Shown here: one piece after another, positions 1-7,691 of the stretch
Position numbering within the stretch: position 1 is the first letter of the stretch
Layout of the letters: every line of letters starts with the position of its first letter
Notes under the pieces: model-generated
What the model saw: the letters and a program-made list of their open reading frames with translations, nothing else
Database searches by the model: none
What the model was told of the DNA's origin: nothing
Source: JADJEI01 sp035328465
Lineage (GTDB): Bacteria > Bacteroidota > Ignavibacteria > Ignavibacteriales > Ignavibacteriaceae
Assembly (NCBI GenBank): GCA_035328465.1
Contig: DAOLIQ010000064.1
Coordinates: 1-20,191, forward strand
Reading direction: 5' to 3'
Length of the DNA stretch: 20,191 bases
Translations under genes and position numbers: made by a program

Positions 1-2
1 TC

Positions 3-392
3 GTATTTATTGTTATCCTTGTTTTACAATTATTAATTTTTTCCGGCAGGTATATTAATTTCGATTTAGTTATCAGGGATTTATTTTTTTTAGGCAGTCT
101 ATTCACATCAATATTATTATATCAAAAATTCATTAAGCGTTATACTCTGTTAAAGCTGTACATAAGAAGTTTAGCACTGGTAGTGATTTATACTTTGTTA
201 AATATTTTATTCGGAGTACTTGTATTTATAATTAATACAGGCAGCATATATCCTGATCCTCGTTTGATTTACCTGTTTGCGCGAAACGCAATATTGATCG
301 GACTTGGTATTGGGTTGGGGGTTGATTTTTATATTCAGAACAAAGTTTTTTTATACAACCTGTTAAGAATAAACTCAGTTAATTCTTTCTAA
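3..392 (+). CDS. C-terminal part of a multi-pass membrane protein, unknown function
   Basis: The frame is open from the first base of the window to a TAA at 390-392, so the true start lies upstream and only 129 codons are visible. A GTG at 183 could be taken for a start, but the same frame is open and equally hydrophobic before it. About four membrane segments can be seen, at visible residues 1-14, 22-40, 54-80 and 90-108, separated by short polar or basic turns (KFIKR, IYPDPR). The tail is short and polar. I see no motif that assigns a family. A small lipoprotein-like gene begins 35 bp downstream on the same strand, so the two may be co-transcribed. This could be the membrane domain of a sensor or a small transporter; the missing N-terminus would be needed to tell. 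Confidence 0.6.
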   Translation, partial: VFIVILVLQLLIFSGRYINFDLVIRDLFFLGSLFTSILLYQKFIKRYTLLKLYIRSLALVVIYTLLNILFGVLVFIINTGSIYPDPRLIYLFARNAILIGLGIGLGVDFYIQNKVFLYNLLRINSVNSF

Positions 393-427
393 CAGAAGAA
401 CAGTAATTTTTTTAAAATTTTAATATT

Positions 428-787
428 ATGAAAAAATATGTGGTTCTGTTTTTAGCAGTGGCTTTACTAAATTTCTCCTGTTATTCATATTATGAAGTTT
501 CCAAAGATGATGTAATCAAAACGGGGGAGTATGACATTTCAAAGATTGATTTAAAAGATAAAACCGTAATACTTTTGGATGATTTCGAAAACTACGGGTT
601 GATTATTAATGACGATACTATTGTTGTAAAGTTGGATAGTTTAGAACAAAAGTTTGATCTTGCTGAAGTTGAAAAGTTTTATGAGACTAAATTTAATTTT
701 GTGAAAACATTTTTTCTAAGTGCGGGTGGACTTTATCTCACATTATTTTTAATAGGATTAATGCTAGCATCACGCTTTAAAACTTAA
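428..787 (+). CDS. small putative lipoprotein with a C-terminal membrane segment
   Basis: This is a 119-residue protein of unknown function. It opens with a lysine-rich start and a hydrophobic stretch ending in LNFSC at residues 14-18. That is a relaxed lipobox (Asn at -3) of the sort tolerated in Bacteroidota, so Cys18 may be lipidated. Residues 25-90 are polar and alternate short hydrophobic strands with acidic turns, suggesting a small beta-rich domain. Residues 92-115 (FFLSAGGLYLTLFLIGLMLA) form a likely membrane helix or glycine-rich hydrophobic tail. Small Bacteroidota proteins with a lipobox, a short beta domain and a hydrophobic tail are common, and their roles are unknown. There is no clear Shine-Dalgarno site before the ATG at 428. 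It lies 35 bp after the partial membrane protein gene. Gene reality is well supported; function is not. Confidence 0.65.
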   Translation: MKKYVVLFLAVALLNFSCYSYYEVSKDDVIKTGEYDISKIDLKDKTVILLDDFENYGLIINDDTIVVKLDSLEQKFDLAEVEKFYETKFNFVKTFFLSAGGLYLTLFLIGLMLASRFKT

Positions 788-1202
788 ATATGTTAAGTTG
801 AGAAAATTGTTAAAATATAAATCCTTTATCTCGTAATGGAAGATTTACATTTCCAGCGATTTTTTCGATTTTTATGATCCTAAAATTATATCGTTATTCA
901 ATCGGTCATATTTGAAAGAAATTATTTCATAATTAATCTGCCTCAGCTAGCAAATTCAAATCAAGTTGGATAGACAATAATATGGTATGTTAAAGATTAT
1001 TTTTATTATTCGGCATATTAAATAATTATTTTTGCAGGGGTGCGTAAAGAATAGATCCTGGAAAAAGTCGGGAAGACTTTCACACTTTATGCTTCACATT
1101 AATCCGCAGGCTAACTAAAGCTTACTTTTTTCCTATTTAATGGGCTTGAGTTTGGTTTTGATTTAGTTGGTCTGGTCGAGTATTTGGAAAGAGAGATTTT
1201 TT
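788..1202. other. 415-bp intergenic stretch with a nested inverted repeat
   Basis: No credible gene is seen. Most of it is AT-rich sequence without clear promoter boxes. The segment 1036-1092 is less AT-rich and can fold: GCGTAAAG at 1042-1049 pairs with CTTTATGC at 1085-1092 (one G-U pair), enclosing a perfect hairpin AAAGTC-GGGAA-GACTTT at 1064-1080. It ends about 110 bases before the STAS-like gene and could lie in that gene's 5' leader, or be chance. Confidence 0.4.
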
Positions 1203-1631
1203 ATGGCAACTAAGATTAAAATCGTCACTACAGGGGATTTTCTTGAGATAACTGCTGATGGAATAATTAACATGGCAACAAGCAGACAGTTACTTGTTGA
1301 TATTGCAAAATCAGATCATGAACCTGTAGATTACGATCTGCTTATTGATTTCAGGGATACAAAATGGCATATGTCAACGTTCGATTTGTATCAGCTTGCT
1401 CAGGAACTTGTTTTGCATGGAAACACATTTCGTAATAAAGTTGCTATTCTAGTAAATCCGGGAGTTAATTTTGACTCTGCAGAGTTTCTCGAAACCTGCT
1501 CTCATAACCGCGGATTCTTCGTAGATGCTTTTATGGACTTTGAAACTGCAATGCGCTGGATTCTTGCCTTCGAAGATGCGCCAAAAAATAATATCCTTCC
1601 CGATAAGGGGAGGGCAAGTGAAGATAAATAG
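1203..1631 (+). CDS. SpoIIAA/STAS-like protein
   Basis: This 142-residue soluble protein resembles the SpoIIAA-like branch of the STAS/SEC14-type fold. It has an N-terminal beta strand pair (KIKIVTTGDFLEITADG), a helix ending before a central strand DYDLLIDFRD, a helix region STFDLYQLAQEL, a strand NKVAILVNPG, then a helix around FDSAEFLETCS and a final strand-helix VDAFMDFETAMRWIL, which is the typical family ending. An upstream TTG at 1167 would add 12 residues. I chose ATG 1203 because GGAAAGAGAGA at 1186-1196 sits about 6 bases before it. No signal peptide or membrane helix is present. Proteins of this fold often act as regulatory or anti-anti-sigma modules, but the partner here is unknown and no kinase or sigma factor gene lies nearby. 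Confidence 0.65.
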   Translation: MATKIKIVTTGDFLEITADGIINMATSRQLLVDIAKSDHEPVDYDLLIDFRDTKWHMSTFDLYQLAQELVLHGNTFRNKVAILVNPGVNFDSAEFLETCSHNRGFFVDAFMDFETAMRWILAFEDAPKNNILPDKGRASEDK

Positions 1632-1748
1632 TGGAAAATTATTTGATAGCATTCTGAAAACCTTGACCTCGTTAGGTAAACTTAGATTTCTGAAAATAAA
1701 AAATAAATGTTACTATCACATAAGACTTGTGTATTATTATTTCTCTAA

Positions 1749-1771
1749 CATCCTGAGCTTTTCGAAGGATG
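1749..1771. repeat. short palindromic repeat of the CATCCTGA...GGATG type
   Basis: CATCCT at 1749-1754 is the exact reverse complement of AGGATG at 1766-1771, around the core GAGCTTTTCGA. This sequence strongly resembles small intergenic palindromes that recur in many Bacteroidota-related genomes. A second, differently cored TCCTGAA/TTCAGGA palindrome lies at 17672-17690. Membership of a genome-wide family is an inference from memory of such sequences. Confidence 0.5.
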
Positions 1772-1912
1772 GAAAGTGTGATAATAAATTTACGCTTCGA
1801 AATCCGTTAATAAAGATCAGTGAGATAGTATTAAATATTTTTGATAATTTTTCTGAAATCTTAGCCTAAACGTTTTTTCTTCATTTTGTCGGTTACTTGT
1901 CACTTTTAGACA

Positions 1913-1943
1913 TTATTACTTACTTATTATTAGGAAGTAATAA
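1913..1943 (+). terminator. AT-rich hairpin, possible weak terminator
   Basis: TTATTACTT at 1913-1921 is the exact reverse complement of AAGTAATAA at 1935-1943, with a 13-base loop. The stem has only two G-C pairs and the following TTTATTC is a poor U-tract, so termination is a guess. It lies about 50 bp before the start of the FG-GAP gene and could equally be an operator or leader hairpin. Confidence 0.25.
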
Positions 1944-1994
1944 TTTATTCAAATGATCTGTCTTTAAATCATTCACTTATTTCAAGAGGCTCTT

Positions 1995-4166
1995 ATGTTA
2001 TTATACAATACCAAAGTCAGAAAAGCATTTTTTAACTCATTAATAATGTTTTTTTGTCTGATAACATTCTCATTTGATGGACAAGGTATCTACCCGGATT
2101 TCGCCCTTCCCACAAAGTTTCAAGACTCTTATTTAGGGCACTTCAAACGTGGTCGCGCCAATATTGCTGCGGATTTTAATCTTGATGGAAAAATTGATTA
2201 TTATATCGGGAACCCCGGTGATGAGTCATACGTTTTGATAAATAACTCAACACCGGATCGTATTCAATTTCGACCAGGACCAGTCTTGCTGTCCGGTGAC
2301 CTTGCCTGGGGAGGCGTGGCATTTGATTATGACAATGATGGGGATTACGACCTTTTTATTACCTGTGGGGCTAACGAAAACATTGGATTTGATTATTTAT
2401 TTAGAAATGACTGGATACTTAATGGAGTAGTGACAGGCAGATTGAGTTTCAAAGATGTCACCTCTATTGCAGGTGTTGCCGGTCCAATACCTGGTTCCAG
2501 TCCAAGGTTTAACCCTACCTTTGATTCCAAACAGTTTTTACCGGATAATATTAATTTATCGGGAGATTGCGGAGGAAGTGTTAGTTTTGTTTTTGATACT
2601 GTTTATCACAAAGGAAATTATGATGGTCCGGGCAGTCCAATAATGACTGCAAGTGCAAATGCTGTGGTTGCAGACTATGATCAGGATGGTGATGATGATT
2701 TATTTGTTAACGGTAATATTGTAGCGAATTCCAACCCTGATTATCCCGAATTAATTGGCAGGAATACTCTTTATCGAAATAACAGTGATGGAACGTTTAC
2801 AGATGTAACTTTCGAAGCCGGACTTGCAGGCAGTCTTCTTCCTACAAGAAATTCAACTTTTTTAGATTATGATAATGATGGCGATGCTGATCTTTATGAA
2901 AATAACTATAATTATCAGAATATTTTGTGGCGAAATAACGGAGATGGAACTTTTACCGATGTAACTGCATCAGTTTCAACAAACAATGATATAAGTTATC
3001 CTCATTCTTCTTTTGGAAGCGGTGCGGCTGATATTAATAATGACGGCTGGGAAGATATCATTGCATTTATGCGAACGAATACAGATGATGGAAGCCCTTA
3101 CGCTCCCGGGCATGCGGTGTTTCTAAATAGATTTGGCAATCAATTTTTTAATGCTGCCTCAGATATGGGTATAAATTTAGGTTATGAATCAATTGGAACA
3201 AATGGTGTGATGGGCTGCATGGTGGGTGATATTAACGGAGATGGAGTTCCGGATTTTTATATTGGCAATGGAGGACCTGGCTCTGGCACCGCGGACAAAT
3301 TATTTATGAGCACTTCCGGCTCATTTGATTTGTCAATTCCAACTTACGATGATTATACTCCATACATTGATTACCCATCAAATATTCCCGCAGGGCTTCC
3401 AATTCCACCATACCCATACAGAACTCATGGTGTTAATTTTACGGATGTCAATGACGACGGAATTCTTGAAATTACTGTTGTTAATGGCGGTACCGCCTCA
3501 GCAGGTGATTCTGTTCAAGAGCCAAACCGATTATTTATGCTGAACTCTTTAATCAATTATAATTATTTTATGGTTCAGCCTGTTGGTGACGGAATCTCAG
3601 TCAGTAAAGACGCTATTGGTACAAGGATCGCACTAACAATAAGTGAAAGGGGGAGATACATCAGAACTATCTATCGAACTTTATTTGGCGGCAGTTGTTT
3701 CTCGGCTCAGAATGGGTTCTATGTGCACTTCGGTCTCGGTAGTGCAGATACAATTGAGGAATTAAAAATCACCTGGCCAGACGGGACGGTCTCAATTATA
3801 AATACAGGATTGGCAGTAAACACAAAAAATGTGGTCAATTATTTAGCAGGGAATAATGTCTTATTGAACAAAAACCCGAATTCAAATATTGAGAATGGTG
3901 ATTTGTCCTTTGCATTAAATCAAAATTATCCGAACCCGTTTAATCCAAGCACAACCATAAAATATCAAGTCCCTACAGAAGGTGAGGTACAATTAATTAT
4001 TTACGATGGACTCGGCAAACAAGTCGCATCCTTGGTGAATCAAGTTCAATCTCCCGGATCCTATGAAATAAATTTTGATGCAAAAGATTTATCCAGCGGA
4101 ATTTATTTTTATCAGCTTAAAGCCGGTTCGTTTAAACAAATTAAAAAGATGATTTTGCTCAAATAA
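1995..4166 (+). CDS. secreted FG-GAP/VCBS repeat protein with ASPIC/UnbV-like region and T9SS sorting tail
   Basis: This 723-residue exported protein starts with a basic-hydrophobic signal region (residues 8-27). It carries repeated calcium-binding DxDxDGxxD loops typical of FG-GAP/VCBS propellers at about residues 60, 111, 226, 291, 346, 412 and 484, several preceded by RNNxDGTFTDVT-like strands. Residues 541-604 (from GTRIALTIS to the WPDGT region) resemble the ASPIC/UnbV domain of CRTAC1-like proteins. A linker leads to a type A T9SS C-terminal domain from residue 644 (NYPNPFNPS, then SSGIYFYQLKAG near the end and a basic C-terminus). Family knowledge implies passage across the outer membrane by the type IX system and surface attachment or release. 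The ligand is unknown; adhesion or polymer binding is plausible. AAGAGG lies just upstream of the ATG, and a hairpin terminator follows. Confidence 0.88.
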   Translation: MLLYNTKVRKAFFNSLIMFFCLITFSFDGQGIYPDFALPTKFQDSYLGHFKRGRANIAADFNLDGKIDYYIGNPGDESYVLINNSTPDRIQFRPGPVLLSGDLAWGGVAFDYDNDGDYDLFITCGANENIGFDYLFRNDWILNGVVTGRLSFKDVTSIAGVAGPIPGSSPRFNPTFDSKQFLPDNINLSGDCGGSVSFVFDTVYHKGNYDGPGSPIMTASANAVVADYDQDGDDDLFVNGNIVANSNPDYPELIGRNTLYRNNSDGTFTDVTFEAGLAGSLLPTRNSTFLDYDNDGDADLYENNYNYQNILWRNNGDGTFTDVTASVSTNNDISYPHSSFGSGAADINNDGWEDIIAFMRTNTDDGSPYAPGHAVFLNRFGNQFFNAASDMGINLGYESIGTNGVMGCMVGDINGDGVPDFYIGNGGPGSGTADKLFMSTSGSFDLSIPTYDDYTPYIDYPSNIPAGLPIPPYPYRTHGVNFTDVNDDGILEITVVNGGTASAGDSVQEPNRLFMLNSLINYNYFMVQPVGDGISVSKDAIGTRIALTISERGRYIRTIYRTLFGGSCFSAQNGFYVHFGLGSADTIEELKITWPDGTVSIINTGLAVNTKNVVNYLAGNNVLLNKNPNSNIENGDLSFALNQNYPNPFNPSTTIKYQVPTEGEVQLIIYDGLGKQVASLVNQVQSPGSYEINFDAKDLSSGIYFYQLKAGSFKQIKKMILLK

Positions 4167-4192
4167 TTTTAAAACTTATACTCTTAATCTAT

Positions 4193-4230
4193 ACGCACGT
4201 TATGAATCTTATGAGTAGCGTGCGTTTTTT
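4193..4230 (+). terminator. Rho-independent terminator after the FG-GAP gene
   Basis: ACGCACG at 4193-4199 pairs perfectly with CGTGCGT at 4219-4225, and the 3' arm runs straight into six T's ending at 4230. The 19-base loop is longer than usual. It lies 27 bp past the stop codon and separates this gene from the BNR/GH47 pair. Confidence 0.7.
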
Positions 4231-4399
4231 ATTTTAAACCTTCTATTCGGTTATTCTTTCCATCCATCAAAATATGTCATTAGATAATTGGGATAAAAAC
4301 TGTTTGTCTGCTATTTTATTCCATCAATTCTAACGAATTATGAAATGATAATTAAACTGACATCTAATTAAATTTTTACCAAAAAATCCAGGTTGCATT

Positions 4400-7300
4400 A
4401 TGCCAAAAACTATTGCTGCTCTTTTATTTTGTACCTCTTTGATTTTATCATCGAGCGGTTTTGCACAAGAAGAATCAAAAACCGACTCACTTAAAAATAT
4501 TTCTTTATCAGGTTTGTCATTCCGAAGTATTGGTCCTGCTGTTACCGGCGGACGAGTGATTGATATCGCTGTTAACCCATTTAATCACAGTGAATATTAT
4601 ATTGCATCGGGTCACGGTTCATTATGGAAAACAACAAATAATGGAATAACATTCGCTCCGGTCTTTGATGCGAACAAATCTTATGCAATTGGTTCGGTTA
4701 AAATTGATCCAACTAATCCTAATATAGTTTGGGTCGGTACGGGCGAAAATAATAATCAATATAATGTAATTTATGGTGACGGAATTTATAAAAGCGAGGA
4801 TGGGGGAAAAACCTGGAAAAATATGGGACTCGCCAATTCTGAACATATCGGTGGAATTGCAATTGATCCGACAAACCCTAATATTGTTTATGTGTCTGCG
4901 ATGGGCTCATTAAGAAATTCCGGCGGAGATAGAGGAATCTATAAAACAACCGACGGAGGAAAAAGCTGGGAGAAGTCTTTAAACATCAGCGAGTTTACCG
5001 GCTGTAATAAAGTTTTTATTGATCCGCGTTATTCAAATATTATTTATGCAGTAGCTCATCAGCGAATGAGAAATCTTTACACCGGAGTTTACGGCGGACC
5101 GGAAAGTGGAATTTATCGCAGCACTGATAGCGGCGCCACGTGGGATAAATTAAAAGGCGGTTTGCCTTCAGAGGATGTGGGAAGAATTGGTATTGCAATC
5201 TCGCCCGTTAATCCCGATTATGTTTATGCAATTATCGAGGCAACTGACAAGGATAAAGGGTTTTACAGAAGCACGGACCGCGGGGCTAGCTGGACCAAAC
5301 AGAGTAGTTACATTTCTTCTTATGCTTTTTATTTCCAAAATTTATATTGTGATGTAAATGATGTTGACAGGGTTTACAGCGATGATGTTCTTATTCAGGT
5401 TACTGAGGATGGTGGAAAAACCTGGAAAAATTTAGGAGATAAGAACAAACACGTTGATAACCACGCAATCTGGATTGATCCTGATAATAATTTACATTTA
5501 CTCGCCGGCTGCGATGGAGGTGTTTACGAAACTTTCGATCAGGGAAAGGAGTGGGATTTTAAATCAAATGTTCCTATTGCAGAAATTTATAAAGTTACCA
5601 CAGATAACGATGAACCATTTTATAACGTTTATATCGGTACTCAAGATAATAATAGCCTCGGCGGACCATCGCGCACAATTAATACGAGTGGAATCACTAA
5701 CTCCGATTGGCTTTTTACAAACGCAGGTGATGGTTTTGAATCGCAGGTTGATTGGAAAAATCCAAATATAATTTATGCGCAATCGCAGAACGGCGGTCTT
5801 GTGCGTTTCGATAAGCAGAGTGGAGAAAATCTTTTTATCAAACCGCAGGATTTTGCTGATACAGCTTATCGATTTGATTGGGACGCTGCACTTTTAATTT
5901 CGAAGCATGATAACAAACGGCTATATTTTGGCGGCAATAAGCTGCTGCTCTCTGACGACATGGGAAGCACTTGGAGAGAAATAAGTCCTGATCTTACACG
6001 AGGTGTTCCGAAAGAAATGCAAAAACTCATGGGACAAAGCTGGAGTATTGATCAACTTGCACGTAAAAGCGCGAATGCCAATATTGTAACTATTGCCGAA
6101 TCTCCACTCGATGAAAATATTTTATTTGCCGGGTCGGCTGATGGGTTGATTCACTATACTACCAATGGCGGAATAAATTGGAATCGTTCAACCATTACGG
6201 GGCTGCCGGAGTATGCAAGAGTTCATCAGATAATTGCATCTAATTTTGATAAGCTGGTTGCTTATGCATCCTGCCATAACATGGCAGGGGGAGATTATCA
6301 TCCTTATTTATACAAAACAAATGACGGTGGAAAGACCTGGTTTGCAATCAATAATAATCTTCCTGAGAAGGGATGTACTTTCACTATTGCAGAAGATCAC
6401 GTTGAAAGGAATTTGCTTTTTGTTGGAACTCAGTTTGGAGTTTATTTTTCAAATAACGGAGGAGTTGAGTGGTTAACTTTGAATACTGGCATTCCTCCTT
6501 CAACTATTATGGATATGGAAATTCAAAAAAGAGAAAATGATCTTGTCGTTTCAACATTTGGACGTGGTGTTTATATTTTGGATGATTATTCACCGCTTCG
6601 ATTTTTATCTCAGGAAACATTAAAAAAAGATGCGGAGATATTCCCGGTAAAAGATGCCTTAATGTTTGTGCAGGCAAATCCATTGGGGTTTAAGGGAGTA
6701 GCATTTCAAGGTTCGGGATTTTATTCTGCACCAAATCCGGAGGTAGGAGCAGTTTTCACTTATTATATTAAAGATGAATACAAATCCTTAAAGGAAAAAA
6801 GAAGAGATAATGAGAAAGAAATTCAGAAAAAGGGAGGAGATATAAAATATCCAGATTATGGTACTCTGAAAGCTGAGTCGGAAGAACCTGAGGCTTACCT
6901 GTTATTTACAATCACAGATGAGAATAATAACGTTGTTCGTAAAATTAAAACTGATATTAAAAAAGGTGTGAATAGAATTGTCTGGGATTTTAGATATACG
7001 CCATTCACTCCTATATCGCTTACTGCATTTGATTCATCGGTTCCATGGAACGAACCGGATAAAGGTTATATGGTAGTTCCGGGAAAATATTTTGTATCAC
7101 TTTCAAAATACGCAGACCAAAAATTTACTGAGATCGTGACCCCAAAGGAATTTATTTGTAAACCACTTAACATCGTTTCAATTCCTGCTGAAGACAAAAT
7201 TGCACTTGATTCATTCAATAAAAAAGTTGCAGAGTTAACAAGGGCAATCGCTGGTGCAGAGGCATTTCGAAAGGAGCTAGTCGATAAACTTGCTTATTTA

Positions 7301-7666
7301 AAGAAAGCTGCTATCGAATCTCCAGAAGTTCCTACTGATACTTATGAAAACATTCTAAAAATTGAAGCAGATTTAACTGAATTAAATAAAAAACTAAATG
7401 GCGATCAACTCAGAGCCAGATACGAAGGTGCTGCACCCACCTCAGTAAAAGAACGCGTGGAAACAATTACTTATGCTTTATGGAGTACAACTGCTTCACC
7501 GACGAATACATTCATAAAATCTTACGATGCAGCAGCCGGTAAGTTCGGGGAAATACTTAATTCATTAAAATTAATCGAAGAGCAAGTAAGGCAGGTTGAA
7601 TTAATTCTTGAATCACACGGCGCGCCTTACACACCAGGCCGGTTTCCGGAATGGAGGAGAAATTAG
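4400..7666 (+). CDS. exported BNR/VPS10-type beta-propeller protein
   Basis: This protein of 1088 residues has a clear signal peptide (residues 1-22, ending GFAQ). It contains eleven Asp-box (BNR) motifs of the S/TxDxGxTW type, at about residues 77, 131, 182, 240, 290, 334, 377, 517, 586, 639 and 683, with good examples KSEDGGKTW and KTNDGGKTW. They fall in two blocks (77-385 and 517-691), as expected for a large or double propeller like the sortilin/VPS10 fold. The last 350 residues hold a beta-rich segment (around VVRKIKTDIKKGVNRIVWDF) and then an alpha-helical region. No T9SS tail is seen, so it may stay in the periplasm or leave by another route. Bacterial members are often labelled glycosyl hydrolase or photosystem assembly-like, without proof of activity. 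It ends 4-25 bp before the GH47 gene, suggesting co-transcription and perhaps a glycan-related role. Confidence 0.82.
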   Translation: MPKTIAALLFCTSLILSSSGFAQEESKTDSLKNISLSGLSFRSIGPAVTGGRVIDIAVNPFNHSEYYIASGHGSLWKTTNNGITFAPVFDANKSYAIGSVKIDPTNPNIVWVGTGENNNQYNVIYGDGIYKSEDGGKTWKNMGLANSEHIGGIAIDPTNPNIVYVSAMGSLRNSGGDRGIYKTTDGGKSWEKSLNISEFTGCNKVFIDPRYSNIIYAVAHQRMRNLYTGVYGGPESGIYRSTDSGATWDKLKGGLPSEDVGRIGIAISPVNPDYVYAIIEATDKDKGFYRSTDRGASWTKQSSYISSYAFYFQNLYCDVNDVDRVYSDDVLIQVTEDGGKTWKNLGDKNKHVDNHAIWIDPDNNLHLLAGCDGGVYETFDQGKEWDFKSNVPIAEIYKVTTDNDEPFYNVYIGTQDNNSLGGPSRTINTSGITNSDWLFTNAGDGFESQVDWKNPNIIYAQSQNGGLVRFDKQSGENLFIKPQDFADTAYRFDWDAALLISKHDNKRLYFGGNKLLLSDDMGSTWREISPDLTRGVPKEMQKLMGQSWSIDQLARKSANANIVTIAESPLDENILFAGSADGLIHYTTNGGINWNRSTITGLPEYARVHQIIASNFDKLVAYASCHNMAGGDYHPYLYKTNDGGKTWFAINNNLPEKGCTFTIAEDHVERNLLFVGTQFGVYFSNNGGVEWLTLNTGIPPSTIMDMEIQKRENDLVVSTFGRGVYILDDYSPLRFLSQETLKKDAEIFPVKDALMFVQANPLGFKGVAFQGSGFYSAPNPEVGAVFTYYIKDEYKSLKEKRRDNEKEIQKKGGDIKYPDYGTLKAESEEPEAYLLFTITDENNNVVRKIKTDIKKGVNRIVWDFRYTPFTPISLTAFDSSVPWNEPDKGYMVVPGKYFVSLSKYADQKFTEIVTPKEFICKPLNIVSIPAEDKIALDSFNKKVAELTRAIAGAEAFRKELVDKLAYLKKAAIESPEVPTDTYENILKIEADLTELNKKLNGDQLRARYEGAAPTSVKERVETITYALWSTTASPTNTFIKSYDAAAGKFGEILNSLKLIEEQVRQVELILESHGAPYTPGRFPEWRRN

Positions 7667-7691
7667 ATTAGTGTCTAATTTTTTTAATTAT

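Larger units (their letters stand above)
1632..1994. other. 363-bp intergenic stretch with two inverted repeats
   Basis: No gene is supported. An open frame that runs from inside the STAS-like gene to 1869 has no start signal and no domain-like sequence. The stretch holds a short palindromic repeat at 1749-1771 and an AT-rich hairpin at 1913-1943, listed separately. Confidence 0.5.

Noticed and set aside
1066..1110. CACTTTATGCTTC followed by CACATTAAT, reminiscent of the E. coli lac promoter region
   Set aside because: Only short pieces match and the spacing and flanks do not; there is no sign of vector sequence. Most likely chance.
1525..1869. 114-codon + strand frame overlapping the end of the STAS-like gene
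   Set aside because: It starts inside a well-supported gene in another frame, runs over a palindromic repeat and AT-rich DNA, and has no domain-like sequence or ribosome site.
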